In this document: piece after piece, positions 45,137 to 57,669 of the stretch
Numbering within the stretch: position 1 is the first letter of the stretch
Layout of the letters: each line of letters begins with the position of its first letter
From: Hymenopus coronatus
Lineage: Eukaryota > Arthropoda > Insecta > Mantodea > Hymenopodidae
NCBI GenBank assembly: GCA_030762935.1
Contig: CM060900.1
Span: forward strand, 431,763,921 to 431,827,920
Reading direction: 5' to 3'
Length of the DNA stretch: 64,000 nucleotides
Made by a program: the position numbers and the translations under genes
The notes under the pieces: generated by a model
Seen by the model: the letters and a program-made list of their open reading frames with translations, nothing else
The model's database searches: none
What the model was told of the DNA's origin: nothing

Positions 45137-45275
45137 AACGCCTCCGTGGTCGAGTGGTCAGCGAGTTGACTTCTCCTCCGGAGGTTCCGGGTTCAATTCC
45201 CGGCTTGGGCGGGGAATTTTATTTTAACCGGAATTATTTCCTATCCACAGTCTGGAAGTATGTATGTGGGAGTGA

Positions 45276-45315
<40 letters not shown>

Positions 45316-45419
45316 CTGAGGAAAATAAAAACGTAAAGAACCTACAGACGAGTTGTTTATAATACAAAAGCCCCCGGTATGACCTTAGATGTTAAAGGGG
45401 GGCTATATAAATTAAACAA
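45137..45419 (+). repeat. SINE family B, plus strand, with GT microsatellite
   Basis: It begins GCCTCCGTGGTCGAGTGGTC (A box) with B box GGGTTCAATTCCCGG. A GT run at 45279-45311 lies in the body, and the 3' end is TATGACCTTAGATG with GGGCTATATAAATT. It is the partner of 527-780. Confidence 0.85.
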
Positions 45420-46204
45420 TAAAAATAGGACAGTTTGGATATTCATTACATCCTCACAGGAAGCACACACATCTTGGAGTACATCAAGAAGATAACTCGA
45501 GCAAATCGAACGAACCCTGAAACGAGACAAACCGTAACTCACATACCTATTTACCACTAACCAACATCGAAGTATGAGGCGACGAATGCATCATCTCAAT
45601 AAAGAATACGCAATAACATTTCTGCCAAATGTATTCAGAGCTTCGAGATTAAATGGCAGGGAACGGATTTTGAGACACAAAAATGTTTGAAAAATTATCC
45701 ACAAAATTATTATACAGCTTTAAGAAACACCGGGAATGAAATTTGAAATGATTACATCGTTATTATGTTAATATTAAAACCAATGAATTTGGATAAGCAG
45801 CTTGCAGGATTTAAAGTATTTCATAAAATTTATTATGTAAATATATTTCATTTACATTTCTACCTCCCACGCGCCTCAGAATTTGAGAAAATTGGTTGGT
45901 TAAGTTGGAGTACCTCCCAGCATTTTCCAATTATGAAGACTAAGAAACCCTGGAAAAACTCTTAGTTAAAGAGAACAGTCCAGAGAGATTTTGAACTGCA
46001 GACCACCTATTCACATTTCTATCCCTTAACAACCTCAGCCAAGGTATGTACTGGATTTATTATCTTAATTAACATTATTTTTTGCAACTAAGTAATCAAA
46101 CTGTGCTAGCAAATACAGTGGTAAAAGCGTACATATTTCTAAGGATGTATATTTTGTATTCTGCATATTTTGCTCATTTTTAAGTTAATATATTCATTCA
46201 TTTT
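45420..46204. other. AT-rich stretch, nothing recognised
   Basis: Short frames only. Confidence 0.5.
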
Positions 46205-46830
46205 GTTTATAAATAGATGCTCAAAAATACTATCTTCTTCAAAATATATTTCCAGAATTCAGTTTTCTTATTATTTTTTTGAAAATGTAAATACATTTTT
46301 GCTTTCCACCTACCAATAATAGGTAAGAGGAAATATTGTATTCTACCCAATGTTTGGCACCAAGATTTCACCATAAATATATGTTTTGATGTCCCTGAAT
46401 CCAAAAAGCTAACCTTTTTAGAAAAAAAGGTGGTGTGTTTGCGTGTGCGCGCGCGCGTGTCCAAAGTGAGCATCACAAATTCTTCTTTACATAGAATCAT
46501 TTCAGAAATTATTTTTTTAAAAAGTTGCTGTAATGCTTTTTAATAAATACCACATACTTATCATATTTGTATGACAAAATGTATATTTGAATGAAATCCT
46601 CTTCATTCTGAATCACTTTCGTAAATCTAAGAGAGAGACAAAGTCTTACCCCAGAAAAAAATGTAGATCTCATTAAAGTACACAATTTATGTCAAATAGC
46701 ATTTTTTTGTGATCTTAATCATTTCCAAGAAATTATTTGTGATTAACTTACATTTTTAAATACTTATACTGCAAAGAGGCACAGACTGCAAAAAGGAAAA
46801 TTTGCCCCAAGATGATTACATTTCCTTATC
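46205..46830 (-). repeat. rpt-1, copy 4 (minus strand)
   Basis: The reverse complement carries AGAATGAAGAGGATTTCATT, a CG/CA-rich tract (46438-46460), CATATATTTATGGTGAAATC and the adjoining AATGTAGATCTCATTAAA, which is also next to copy 3. Confidence 0.6.
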
Positions 46831-47104
46831 TGGAACCATATCGTAGATAAGTAAATAAAGAGAAGATTTTATATAACAATATAATAGTACAAATATTGCG
46901 TTGCGTGAAACTAAGGTTTAGGAGATCTTGAAAAGAAATGAAAATAAATTAACATTTATGGAGATGGACTATTAGAGTTGTTCTGTCTCTAGATATCACA
47001 GAATCAGAAATGAGACTATATAGTAACAAATGCCAGTGACAAGAGTAAATATCATTGATTCTATAGAAGGAAAACAGTTAGGCAGGTATGGCTGATCATA
47101 AAGA

Positions 47105-47310
47105 ATCACACCAGAGAGATGGCCATTAAAATGTATAACTGGCAACCTCCTCAGCAAATGAAGAGGGGAAGACCATGGCTGTTGTGGAGTGATTATGTGA
47201 GACAATCCATGGAGGATAGGCAAATGACAGATGATAACTGGAGGGCAGAAAAAGATGGAAAAATTCGAGGGATGTTATATGCTGTAAACAAACCTGCCAA
47301 AAAAGAAAAA
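47105..47310 (+). pseudogene. LINE reverse-transcriptase C-terminal fragment
   Basis: The frame has MYNWQPPQQMKRGRPWLLWSDYV then NWRAEKDGKIRGML in pieces, matching the end of many LINE pol proteins (a GRPxxRW-D-V box followed by a W-D-R-W-R motif). Nothing upstream is recognisable, so it is a short relic. Confidence 0.5.
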
Positions 47311-47319
47311 AAGAGGAAG

Positions 47320-48728
47320 CTTTTGTACAAATTATTTTGCAAAGAGTCAGCGGAGAAAGTCATACGAGTTCTGCTCAACATATTTTTGTTTCAAAAACAA
47401 CCCTAAGGGAATAGGTAATTGTTACATGTGAATGAAACTGATCTGATAAATCATGCTGAAACTGTATGCAACAATATGAGCAGATAATAAAGAGGTTCAA
47501 CAATCAACCAAGAAACAGTCATATTATGCAGAATTTGACTTCATGCCTACTCATTAATCAATCTTATTGCAGTTTGAAGACCTGCATAATTCCTTCTTTT
47601 TTATAGAAAATATCCAAAGTGTATTCAAAATAACTATTAAAACAGGATTGTTAGTGTATATTAGGTCCATTAGAATTTGAAACTCATAACCTAGTCACTA
47701 CAAAAACAATGGAACACAAAAGTTCTTCAAGCTAAAAATGCCAGTCACTGAATGACAAAGCGATTTTAAATTCTCTTTAAGAGAAAATAAGTAGAAGCAA
47801 TATTCAGATGTAAATATATTTTCTTGTAAAACGTAATGAAGCATAAAATACAGAAATCATTTCCAATTTTTTTCTGCATAAACAATAATTCCAATAATAT
47901 TCATCTTATTTTCACACTGCTAATCTCTGTGGTTCTTCACAACTGGAAGCATATTTTTAATGACGTACAATCAAAGGAAAATTATATCTTGTGCAATACA
48001 TGCTTTTTAGATAAATACAATTTTGTTTGCGCCTTAATATGAACTTGCAACTGAGTTAAATGTTCTGGGTATGTACACTAGACCAAGCATTTTAAGTTTT
48101 ATTGCACAAAAATTAATATTTTCTGATTTTTTTATGTAAATAAATATTTTTCGTATATTCACATAAATTACACAAAAATCGCATAAAGGAAGGTTTTTTT
48201 AAAATAATTTTCACATAATTTTATAAAATCACCAAAAGCATCAGCAGAATTATTTTTAACAAGTCACTATCCACTTCTGTAATGCTCAATTACACATGTC
48301 AGAAAACGTAATTTGTTGGTAATTATTGAAAGACCTGATATGTCAGTATAGTTTGAAGAAAATATAAACGTCCTGTTTTCCTTAGTTACATGAGCTCGCA
48401 AGATAAGAACGGGAATTCTTCCACTGCTAGATGCTTGATATAAATAAACACCTGTTATCGTTTCACAGCACGGCTATTATATACACTGAAACTTGCTTAC
48501 TGTGTCATTTGTGAAACCGCAAAGTTTAGACAACCTTCTAGTTGTGTTGGGAAGTTATATATCGACAGTTTTGACTTCACAGCGGGTTAAACATGCTCAG
48601 AGTGAAAAGCAGTGCAAGAATATTCTGCGGAATTTAAGGATATTTTCAGTTCTGGTGGTAAAATTCTGAAATTATTGATGTGAATGACATTCCATGTTAT
48701 AATTACATTAGACTTACTCCTTGTGAGT
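47320..48728. other. AT-rich stretch, no supported gene
   Basis: No frame longer than about 70 codons with any recognisable motif. Confidence 0.5.
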
Positions 48729-48811
48729 GGAGCGATCGTTTTCGAAATTCAAGGCACTTCTTCGTCACATGGAGCGATCGTTTTCGAAATTCAAGGCACT
48801 TCTTCGTCACA
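48729..48811. repeat. 42-bp tandem duplication
   Basis: The unit starting GGAGCGATCGTTTTCGAAAT is present twice in a row with no difference I can see. It makes a repeated stretch in a 78-codon minus-strand frame that is otherwise unsupported. Confidence 0.9.
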
Positions 48812-50929
48812 ATCGTGAATCTTTCGGGATGGAAAATTTGAGGAAGCACGTGGTCGTATACTGTAACTACAGTATTTGGTGATCCCTCCCACGAATGATG
48901 ACTGGTGAGTAACACGTACATTTCTTTTAGATCAGCCATTTAGATCTTACAAAAAGAAAAAAAATGTTTTGGCACATATTTTTTAGTTTTTAGCACACAT
49001 TTTTAACATTTTTAGTGCATAAAAATAAATATTTCCCAAATTTTTAGCACCTAAAAATCCGAGCTCTATCATCTTACATTGATGATTTGCTGCTCTGCAA
49101 ACATTGAGCAACAACAGTATTCTAAAATGTTGACTTGATACTTAAGGGGAGCAATTATGCAGACTTGCATAATCAATATTATTACTAGCTGATAATATTA
49201 TTACTAGCTTGAGGGAATGACTGGTTGAAATGAGCTGATATTAATTACTAATAAATCCCAGTTGCTTGAGTTTTACTCTCCCTAGAGGGACAATGATTAA
49301 GTTCCAATGATCACCTATAATAATAAAATAGTTCAGTGTGCCTCTGTAGCAAAATTTATAGGTAAAATATCTGACAGGCTTTTTAAATGGATGCCACAAA
49401 TTTAAAACATTATAACAATGCTTAATAGAATTACCTGCATTATTACCTATGATGCCTATTGATAACAGTGGTGAAGAGGTAGGTGAATAATGAATCTGTT
49501 TCCAGTGTGCATTAGGCTATTTAAGCTCTAGAAACTACAAAGCCTAAATGAGGAGAGCATTTTTGTGAATAGTGTGCCTTTTCTGGCACACTGGCAGTGC
49601 TGATATGATCCTCACAATTGACAGTGTAATTAAAAAAAAAATAAAAAATAATGTATGGAAAATCAAAGAAATAAATGTTACCTTTTTTAATTTTTTTTTA
49701 TGTAGTCTAAAACATGAGTAACAGTGCTGTTATGCTTCAAGCACTTCAAATGTTGTACATATTAGGTTATTGCATTTGTTTCATTTATTGCTATCTCATA
49801 TTCAATAATGCATAACTAGTAATAATATAAAACATAGTTTCAATTACTTAAAAAAAAAATACTTTTATGTTTTCTCAGCTACACAATATTTTAACCATCT
49901 CCCTTTATTGATTCCCATTTACCCGTATATATAGCGGAAGAAGAGAAATGTTCTTATTCTTACTGGTGGTTCTTTTCCCCAGATAGCTAGATCAGAACTT
50001 TCTGTATTGTACATTAAAATTCTTACTATATTCTCCCACAGAAATACATGTATAATTAAAAAAAATTCATAAAGTGAGGCAAACTACACCTGTTTCAATG
50101 CACTCTTTCAACTATCATCAATATCTATCAGTTACAAAGGATAGAGAAAGTGATGCATAGGCTGCCAAAGTTTTATATTACAGTATCAGTGGAAATATAG
50201 TTTTTAGATTTCCAAAATAAGTGGAGGGGGAGATCTGCGAGTAGTCCAAAATATGTTTAATAATTTTGATTAAAGAAATCCTATAGCTTGGAAACCATGA
50301 GTGAAAGAAAATATATGCTGCCCGTGCTAATATATGCAATGCATGCATGGCGAATAACCTTTTTCATAGCATTGACATTGTTTCAAATAATTGCTTTTTT
50401 CTTACATCTCTCAAGTAGGAATTTGCTTTTGTGTGTGACATTCTAACATCTGAAAGTCTATGATTCTCCCTTTTATTTGCAGGAACTCCCTAATGTTGGA
50501 AATAATCATCTAATATAAATAGATGCATACTGTTCCAGCATTTTTTGTGTATCATAATCCCCCTCAATTCAAAATCACTTCTAGGCAAGCACTTATGATG
50601 ATTAACTTAAAAAAATTGAAGAGTCACTATTTATAAGGATGCATACAATGAATACCTATGAATTTTTAATGGATGGGGCCAACATGGGCACACAAGATCA
50701 TTAATGCATGGATGCATGAACAGGAGGTCTATGCTTGATATTCTACTAGGACCATCCTCCCTGGTTAAGACTTAATTCCTGATTTACCTCAGCCCAATTA
50801 ACTGGCAAATACCGGCGGAGGGTGAGAGGCTACCACCCTAAACTTAGGAGCTTATGCATGGGATGTTTCCTTCCCAAACTTCCAAAATTTCCTTTCCCAA
50901 TTATTATTTTATTTCATGTACCTACCACA
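48812..50929. other. AT-rich stretch, no supported gene
   Basis: No motif, SINE head or splice-framed coding found. Confidence 0.5.
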
Positions 50930-50990
50930 AGTTTCCACCACCTGTGGTGCTGTATACAGCAAGAACAGGCATTGAACACTACTGTTAATG
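50930..50990 (+). repeat. Degenerate 3' end of SINE family A
   Basis: CCACCTGTGGTGCTGTATAC and AGGCATTGAACACTACTG resemble the family end GCCTGCGGTGCCATAG and GGGCGTTAAACACTAC. Confidence 0.4.
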
Positions 50991-51693
50991 AGTGGGTATT
51001 CCAAAGTGTGTGACTGGAGTAGATAGTGTTGCTTCTTCTTTCCTTGCTTCACCCCCCCCCCCCTTCACTTAGCTGTTCACATAACTATATTTGCAGTTTG
51101 ATGTTTAAGATAAACTTTTGTATAAGTCTTTATGCACCCTTTTCCAGCTTATTAATTTTTCACGTCACATCAGGTTCAGCCTCTTAGCTGAGCTTATCAT
51201 CTAAATGGAAGTTTCATGAACCATGCTGAACTTTTCATAATGCTAACATATGCTCATTAAGAATGCAGTGGCCCTAGACTCTCTAAAATTACACACAGGT
51301 TGTCTGTAGGCTGTGGAAGAATTCAAGTGTGACTCATTCAGCACTGTATTATGCTTTGAAACCATTAGAGCCAGGATTTGTACATATAACCAAATAATAA
51401 AATTTGCACCACAATATCCAAAAACAAATGAACTGAAATGAAATAAGCTTTTGTTTCATTGGTAGTCTCTTAGCAATATGAATAAGGGCTCTTTTACCTT
51501 GCCATCATTAGTGCACAGCCATTGTGCTATGGTGAGCCACGGTGACAGTGCAGAGCTTTTTGTTTTTGGGATTTAAACCAAAGTTAGGCTAGGGTATGTG
51601 TGAACTGGATTCAAACTGATTATGAGGAAATATGTACATTCCAGAGAGCCTGAAAATAACACTAATCTTTGATGGATTTTGAGAGCAGATAGG

Positions 51694-51892
51694 TGTTGTT
51701 TAAATAAAAGAATTTAGATAAACATAACATACACATATTTATTTAAATGTTACTTCATGACTACAAGAAGAGGACATAGAAAGATGCACATCTGGTTTCA
51801 TAGTTGGAAGTGCATAAGTAAAAATGAACTTTACTTGGTTATATGCAACAAAAACAAAACAAAGGTTAAAATTACCAGCTTACATTCTAACA
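51694..51892 (-). repeat. Probable 3' LTR of the copia element
   Basis: On the minus strand the sequence after the pol stop is a short purine tract (AGGTGGGTG) followed by TGTTAGAATG at 51892, a usual LTR start. The end near 51694 (CA) is a guess from the TG/CA rule. No second LTR was found. Confidence 0.5.
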
Positions 51893-54800
51893 CACCCACC
51901 TAATTTAAACCTGTTTCACACACAAATCGTTCACAAATTTTCTGTTTGACAGTAGGTAAGGCTTTTGTCATAATATCAGCCACTAACTCATTAGTGTTAA
52001 CTCAATCCAATTCCACACACCCTTTTCTGACATTTTCTTTGATAAACAACCTTCTTATATTAATGTGCTGGTGCACTTATGAGATTCCTCATCTTTAGCA
52101 GTACACAATGCACCTTCATTATCATTGAACATTTCTACATAGATCTTTCCTAAACCTAGTATTTCAAACACATTTCTGACATACAGTGATTCTTTGATAC
52201 CTTCAGTTAGTCCTAAATATACTGACTCAGTGCTTGATAATGTTACAGTCTTGAGTTGCTTAGATTGTCATGTAAAAACAGAACCACCTAGGTTAATCAC
52301 ATATCCATAATGAGAAAAGCCTTTTTTCTCGTTACATGCTAAGAAGCATCAACAAAGTGCTTAACATTCAAATGTCCACTTCTAGTGAATACAAGGCCGT
52401 AATTCTTGGTTCCATTGGTGTATCATAGACTCGTTTACCAGCTGACCAGTGTTATCACCATGACATTTATTGTACTGACTAAGTTTATAAACAGTATACA
52501 TTACATCAGGTCTGGTGGAAATTGCTAAATACATCAAGGATCCTATCAATTCTTGTTACGCAATTTCCTCACTTTTGGTTTCTAACTTTGGTAAGTCACG
52601 ACCCATAGACATGGGTGTTCTCTTTGGATTATAGTCTACCATATTGAATTTCTTCAATAAGTCAGACTAGCTTGTTCTAGTATCAAAATACCTATCTCTT
52701 TGTTGTAATTCACCCTCATTCCTAGACAATTTTTAATTGGCTTAGAAATTTAACTTCATACTTCTTTGCTAACAAATATAAATTCTCTCTTTTTCGCAAA
52801 GCCAGTTAGTGAAAACAAATAAGTCGTCTACATACAAACAGATATAAATAGTAGAAGCACTTTCTTTCCTAACAAACACACAAGGATCACACGCAGATAG
52901 AGAAATCTCTGATAATCTCATTCTATGCACGACTAATCTGTTTTAACCATAAAGGTTCTTTTTCAAGGCACACACTTTACCATCAACAGTAAAGCCATCA
53001 GATTGCTCCATATAAATAGTTTCACACAGATCACCATTTAAAAATAGCAGTGGTAATGTCTGTATGTTCCATATCAAAGCTCAACCCATTAGATATAGCC
53101 ATAATCAGTCTTAATATTTCTGGTCAAATAACTGGAGAGTAACTTTCCTGGTAATCAATACCTTTCTTTTGAGAAAAACCTCAAGCTACCAGTCTGGCTC
53201 TATGGCGCTCATAATTACCACATGCATCTTTTTGACTTTAAAGACCCATTTACTTTTAACAATATTTTGTTCCTTAGGCCTGTTTACTAGTTCCCACACA
53301 TCATTTTTTATCAATGCATTGTATTCCTCTTCCATTGCTCATCTCCAATCAGGATCCTTCATTGCTTCTGAAGCAGAAGAGGGAACTGTATTACGTAATT
53401 GCACTTTAAGGCTACACAAAAATTTGTTTCATAATCATCAAGCCAAGTGGAGTCTCGCCTTTCCTTCCGAGAGCTATCTAGCATTTCTACCTTATTCTCA
53501 CTATCAGACTCATCATCATTGTGATCATTATTCCCCAGGTTTTCTACATTTTAGCCTCAGCAGTGACCTCCCATTGTGGGATCAGTTCTACAAACCCAGG
53601 GATTTCATCAGTTCCATCTAGAACACAACCTGCCTTTTTTCATCATGGTTGTTTTGGGTCAGCTAGCCTATACCCTTTTGATCCCTCACAGTATCCTATC
53701 ATTTTATCTTCAGACTTTGGATCAAATTTTTTACATTTCACTTAGGGTATAATAGACATAGCTTTACATCTAAATACACAGATAATAGACAAATCTACCC
53801 TTTTACCAGTCCATATTTCTAGGTGTAACTTATTGAGAGCTATGGTGGGACTCCTATTTTTGAAATAAATTGCAGTATTTACAGCCTCTGCCCAATACAT
53901 CTTGACCAACTTTGCCTGATAAAGCATAGCTCTAGCACTTTCTACACAAGTTCTATTAATTCTTTCAGTGACTCCACATTGTTCTGGTGTATATGGGACA
54001 ATAAATTCCATATCAGTGCGGTTGACTTTACACAATTGCTTCATCTCATCATAATCATATTTTCCTCCATTATCAGACCTAAATCTTTTGATTTTACAAT
54101 CCATCTGGTTTTCTACCATACACTTAAACTCTTTGAACTTAGAAATACATACACTTCTTCTTTTTAAAAAATAAATGAAGCTCATCCTGGAATGATCATT
54201 TGTGAATGTAATGAAGCACATTGCTCCACCATAAGACACATTATCTCTCTCAGGAACACATGTGAATTAATTCCAGTACACTGTTTGCCCTAGTTGCTGC
54301 ATTAGGAAATGGCAATTTACTATGTTTCCCTTTCACACAAGGGATGCAAAGTTTATTTTCAGATTTAATAAAGGGTATTCCATCTGCCAGTTTTGGCAAT
54401 TTTGGCAAGCCTTGAAGATTTAAATGACATATTCTTTAATGCCATAGTTCTTCAGAATGATTAGAGGACAACAAAGCATTTTCTCAACTCTTACAAACAT
54501 TACCATCTCTATCTAACTTATAAATTCCATTTACAACACTTCCAGTTAGTATTTTTTCACCCTGAATTTCTATACTATCCTTGGGAAACACATTGACCCC
54601 TTTATCATTGAACACAATGCTAGCTATTTGATGCAATATCAAATTGGTTGCACTATTTGGACAAAACATTACATTTGAAATGGTAGCTTTTGTTTCACCT
54701 TTGTTGTTAATACAATGCTTTTACATTTCATAATTGAGTTGTCAGCTACCAATATCTCCCGAGATTGGCTATCACCAATAAAGTTTACTAAGTGTACTCT

Positions 54801-55235
54801 ATGAGTTATAAATCTACTACAACAGCTATCAAAATACCAATCCTCTCTACCCAAACTTTCACTAGCTAAAGTAACAGACAACATTGTAACACTTTTTGTA
54901 CCTTAATCTGAATTACTCACACTCAATTACTTCTCTTTTTCTTTCCTTATGTATTTTTGAGCATTCTCTTGAGTTTCTTAAAATCTGGACAGTCTGGATT
55001 CTTGTGACCTACTTTATGACTACAGAGAGAGCAATCTCACTTTGCCTTGCAGCCTTTCCTTCATCGTAGTTATTAATAAATTCCAACATTGAATCTAAAG
55101 TAACTTTCTTGTGAGCAACACCATACGTTAAAATCTGCAAAGTACATGAATCAGGCAGACTATGAAGCATCATTGAGCCAATCTTCTCATCGGAGTACGT
55201 AACACCACAATCTTCTAGTTCACCATGAGCTGAAC
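51893..55235 (-). pseudogene. Decayed copia-type Gag-Pol polyprotein
   Basis: The pieces, 5' to 3' on the minus strand, follow the Ty1/copia order. Gag is at 55235-55009 (ELEDCGVTYSDEKIG), with a knuckle-like CSLCSHKVGHKNPDC near 55035. Protease is at 54884-54669 (WYFDSCCSRFITHR; the usual DSG reads DSC). The GAG-pre-integrase region is at 54669-54484. The integrase core is at 54239-53742 (TNDHSR, RSDNGGKYD, TPEQCGVTERINRT). RT lies at about 53300-52700 with YVDD near 52823-52834, and RNase H at 52150-51905 ends ELVADIMTKALP. Frameshifts and stops break every junction. The integrase-before-RT order separates copia from gypsy. Confidence 0.88.
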
Positions 55236-55875
55236 AGTGGCAAAACATTGTGTGGAGTGACAAATCACTGTACACAATGTGGTGATCCAGTGAGCGTCAT
55301 TTGCCAGCGTATGTAGTGCCAATAGTGAAATTCAGAGGTGGTGGTGTATTGGTGTGGTCATGTTTTTCCTGGAGGGGGCTTGCACCCCTTGTTGTTTTGC
55401 ATGGCATGATCACAGCGTAGACCTACATTGATATTTTAAGCACCTTCTTGCTTTCCACTGTTGAAGAGAAATTTGGGGATGGCGATTGCATCTTTCAACA
55501 CAATTGAGCACCTGTTCATACTGCACAGGCTGTGGCAGAGTGATTACGTGACAATAACATCCCTGTAATGGGCTGACCTACACAGATTCCGACTTGAATC
55601 CTATAGAACACCTTTGGGATGTTTTGGAATGTCGACTTCGTGCCAGGCCTCACCGACCTACATTGATACCTGTCCTCAATTCTGCACTCCGTGAAGAATG
55701 GGCTGCCATTCCCCAAGAAACCTTCCAAAACATGATTGAAAGTATGCCTGCGAGAGTAAGACTAAGGGTGGGCCAACACCATATTGACTTTCAGCATTAT
55801 TGTTGGAGGGCGCCACAAACTTGTAAGTCATTTTCAGCTAGGTATCCGGATACTTTTGATCACATAGTGTATATA
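55228..55875 (+). mobile_element. 5'-truncated Tc1-like transposon
   Basis: Frames give AEQWQNIVWSDKSLYTMW (first catalytic Asp region), [16 protein letters not shown], a broken HN-stop-APVHTA (the usual HDNAPVH Asp is lost) and NPIEHLWDVLECRLRARP (third acidic position). The right terminus TATCCGGATACTTTTGATCA continues to CATAGTGTA at about 55843-55871, a Tc1-type end. The left half is missing and the remnant abuts copia gag, so it came in by rearrangement or lost its 5' part later. Confidence 0.8.
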
Positions 55876-56529
55876 TTCTGCGAGTCAGCAGGCACTGTAG
55901 AGTAGAAGCATGTATCAAGGCATAAAAACACACCAACACCAGGGAACTGATGGCGTGGCCTTGGCAAGTTCTCATGCCATAATGTTGTACTGGAAAAAAG
56001 TTGTCCAAAATGGAAAGTTGCATAACATGGCAAAATAGTGACCTAATAAATATAAATTTTCATAATCTCTGGGTTATTGTAAGGATTTATGTACACAATG
56101 GCAATGCATATGATGGCACATTGATTGAAGCATTACATTTCATCAGAATCTGAACCTTGGATGGAAGCATTTGCAGAAATTATTTTATTGTATCTTTCCT
56201 TGTAGGTACCTAAAATGGGGTTAAGGGAATTCAGTAGGCTCTAAGTGATGGCAAATATTTTAAGAGTGTGTCTCCATGCAATGGTTTTAAAATTCCAGGC
56301 TTTTTACATGATTACGAGGGGGGGGGGAAATAACAGCTTTCCAGTACAGAATAATTTAAGTACTTGAAAATTCAAACCAATAACATGAATTTCTCAAAAA
56401 TTGTTTAATCCACAAAAGAAATGTATTTTACATTATTAGTATGTTTTAATCAGTACTATATTTTTGTGACTATCTCATATGGTTTGCCAGTAATGCAAAA
56501 GTCATTCAGAGTAAGAGGTCTTAGAGGTC
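55876..56529. other. AT-rich spacer
   Basis: A G-run lies at 56320-56329. I see no missing copia 5' part here. Confidence 0.5.
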
Positions 56530-57657
56530 TTAGCGACCTTTTTGTGACTTTGTTTTACAAGTTTAGCAAGTCAGTCAACATCGTTTTAAGTGGTGATTTT
56601 AATGTTGACTTCTACTCTGATGCTGTTGAGATACGGGAACTTGTTAATGTATTTACAAGTTTTGGACTTAGACAATTAAACTCCCACACGCCCTGGTATA
56701 CTTAATAATCTTGGCAAATGTATTATTGTGATCACCAATATTCATGATGATGATTGTAAAGCATGTGTTTTAACCACAATTTTCTCTGATCATGATGCTA
56801 TACAGCTTGTTGTAGATGTACTCTGTTATTAAGTCAAGTGTGTTGGTTTTACTTTTATTTTAGCATCACTGATTTAAATGATAAAGTTAACTTCATTCTT
56901 TTGGTTTTTATTGATATAATTGATGTAGTTTTTCCTTTAATTTTTCTTTAAAACAAAACATAAAAGAGGACTTAGGCATAAAAGGCGGTATAATGGGGAG
57001 CTCCATAAACTTAAAATGAAATGTTTGAAATGTTATAATCTTTATGTACACTATGGAATTTCTGAAATTAAGACTAAGTGTATTGAAGCTAAGAAAGTGT
57101 ATCAGAAGAGCTTAAAAAACACAAAAATTAATTATTTTTCTAGTTTAATTAAGGATTCTCAAAAGAAAACAAAGGCTACTTGGTCTGTTATTAACAGTAT
57201 AGTTAACAAAAATTCTAAATTTTCAACTCCAGAGCTAGACCCTGAAGTATGTAATTCTTATTTTATTAACAAAGTAGAAGAACTTGTGATTAGCATACCT
57301 CCTAATAAACCAAAGTCATTTCTGAAAAATTTGTCCAAAGCTGATAACACCTTTTCCTTTAAACATGTCAGTGCAGACAAAGTATACTCTTCCATACTGA
57401 GCTTAAGTAATAGCACTTCTTTTGATGTTTATAGTATAAACTCCAAAATACTAAAATTGGCAGCTATCCGTGTATTAGAACCCCCCTTATGCATATTCTT
57501 AATTTTTGCATTGATTCTGGTGCGTTTCCCTATGCATTTAAATATGCAAAAGTAACTCCAGTGTTTAAGAAAGGTAATAGAGCAGACTACGGAAATTATA
57601 GGCCTATATGTATTATACCAACTATGTCAAACATTTTTGAGATTTCAATTAATAAAC
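56530..57657 (+). pseudogene. Jockey/CR1-like LINE, 5' part: endonuclease to RT start
   Basis: The endonuclease C-terminal half is recognisable by VNIVLSGDFNVDFYSD near 56575 and, after a stop and frameshift, IFSDHDAIQL near 56790. The linker frame 57016-57555 (ISEIKTKCIEAKKVYQ, YFINKVEELV) is followed by RT block 1 (YAKVTPVFKKGNRADYGNYR, then INKQIHE). The sequence is interrupted at 57657 by the Penelope insertion and resumes at 60115 in the same frame. It lacks the ORF1 and endonuclease start, so it is 5'-truncated. Confidence 0.85.
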
Positions 57658-57669
57658 AAATTCATGAAT
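57658..57669. repeat. Left copy of the Penelope target duplication
   Basis: AAATTCATGAAT is repeated exactly at 60115-60126. Its core ATTCATGAAT is a palindrome. Joining the LINE across the repeat restores the RT frame. Confidence 0.85.

Noticed and set aside
45137..45210. Genuine tRNA gene
   Set aside because: A and B boxes are present but the acceptor stem does not close, and the sequence continues as a SINE body with another copy at 527-780. The same holds for the other tRNA-like heads.
53169..53621. 150-codon plus-strand frame
   Set aside because: It is antisense to the copia RT region, whose conserved motifs are on the minus strand.
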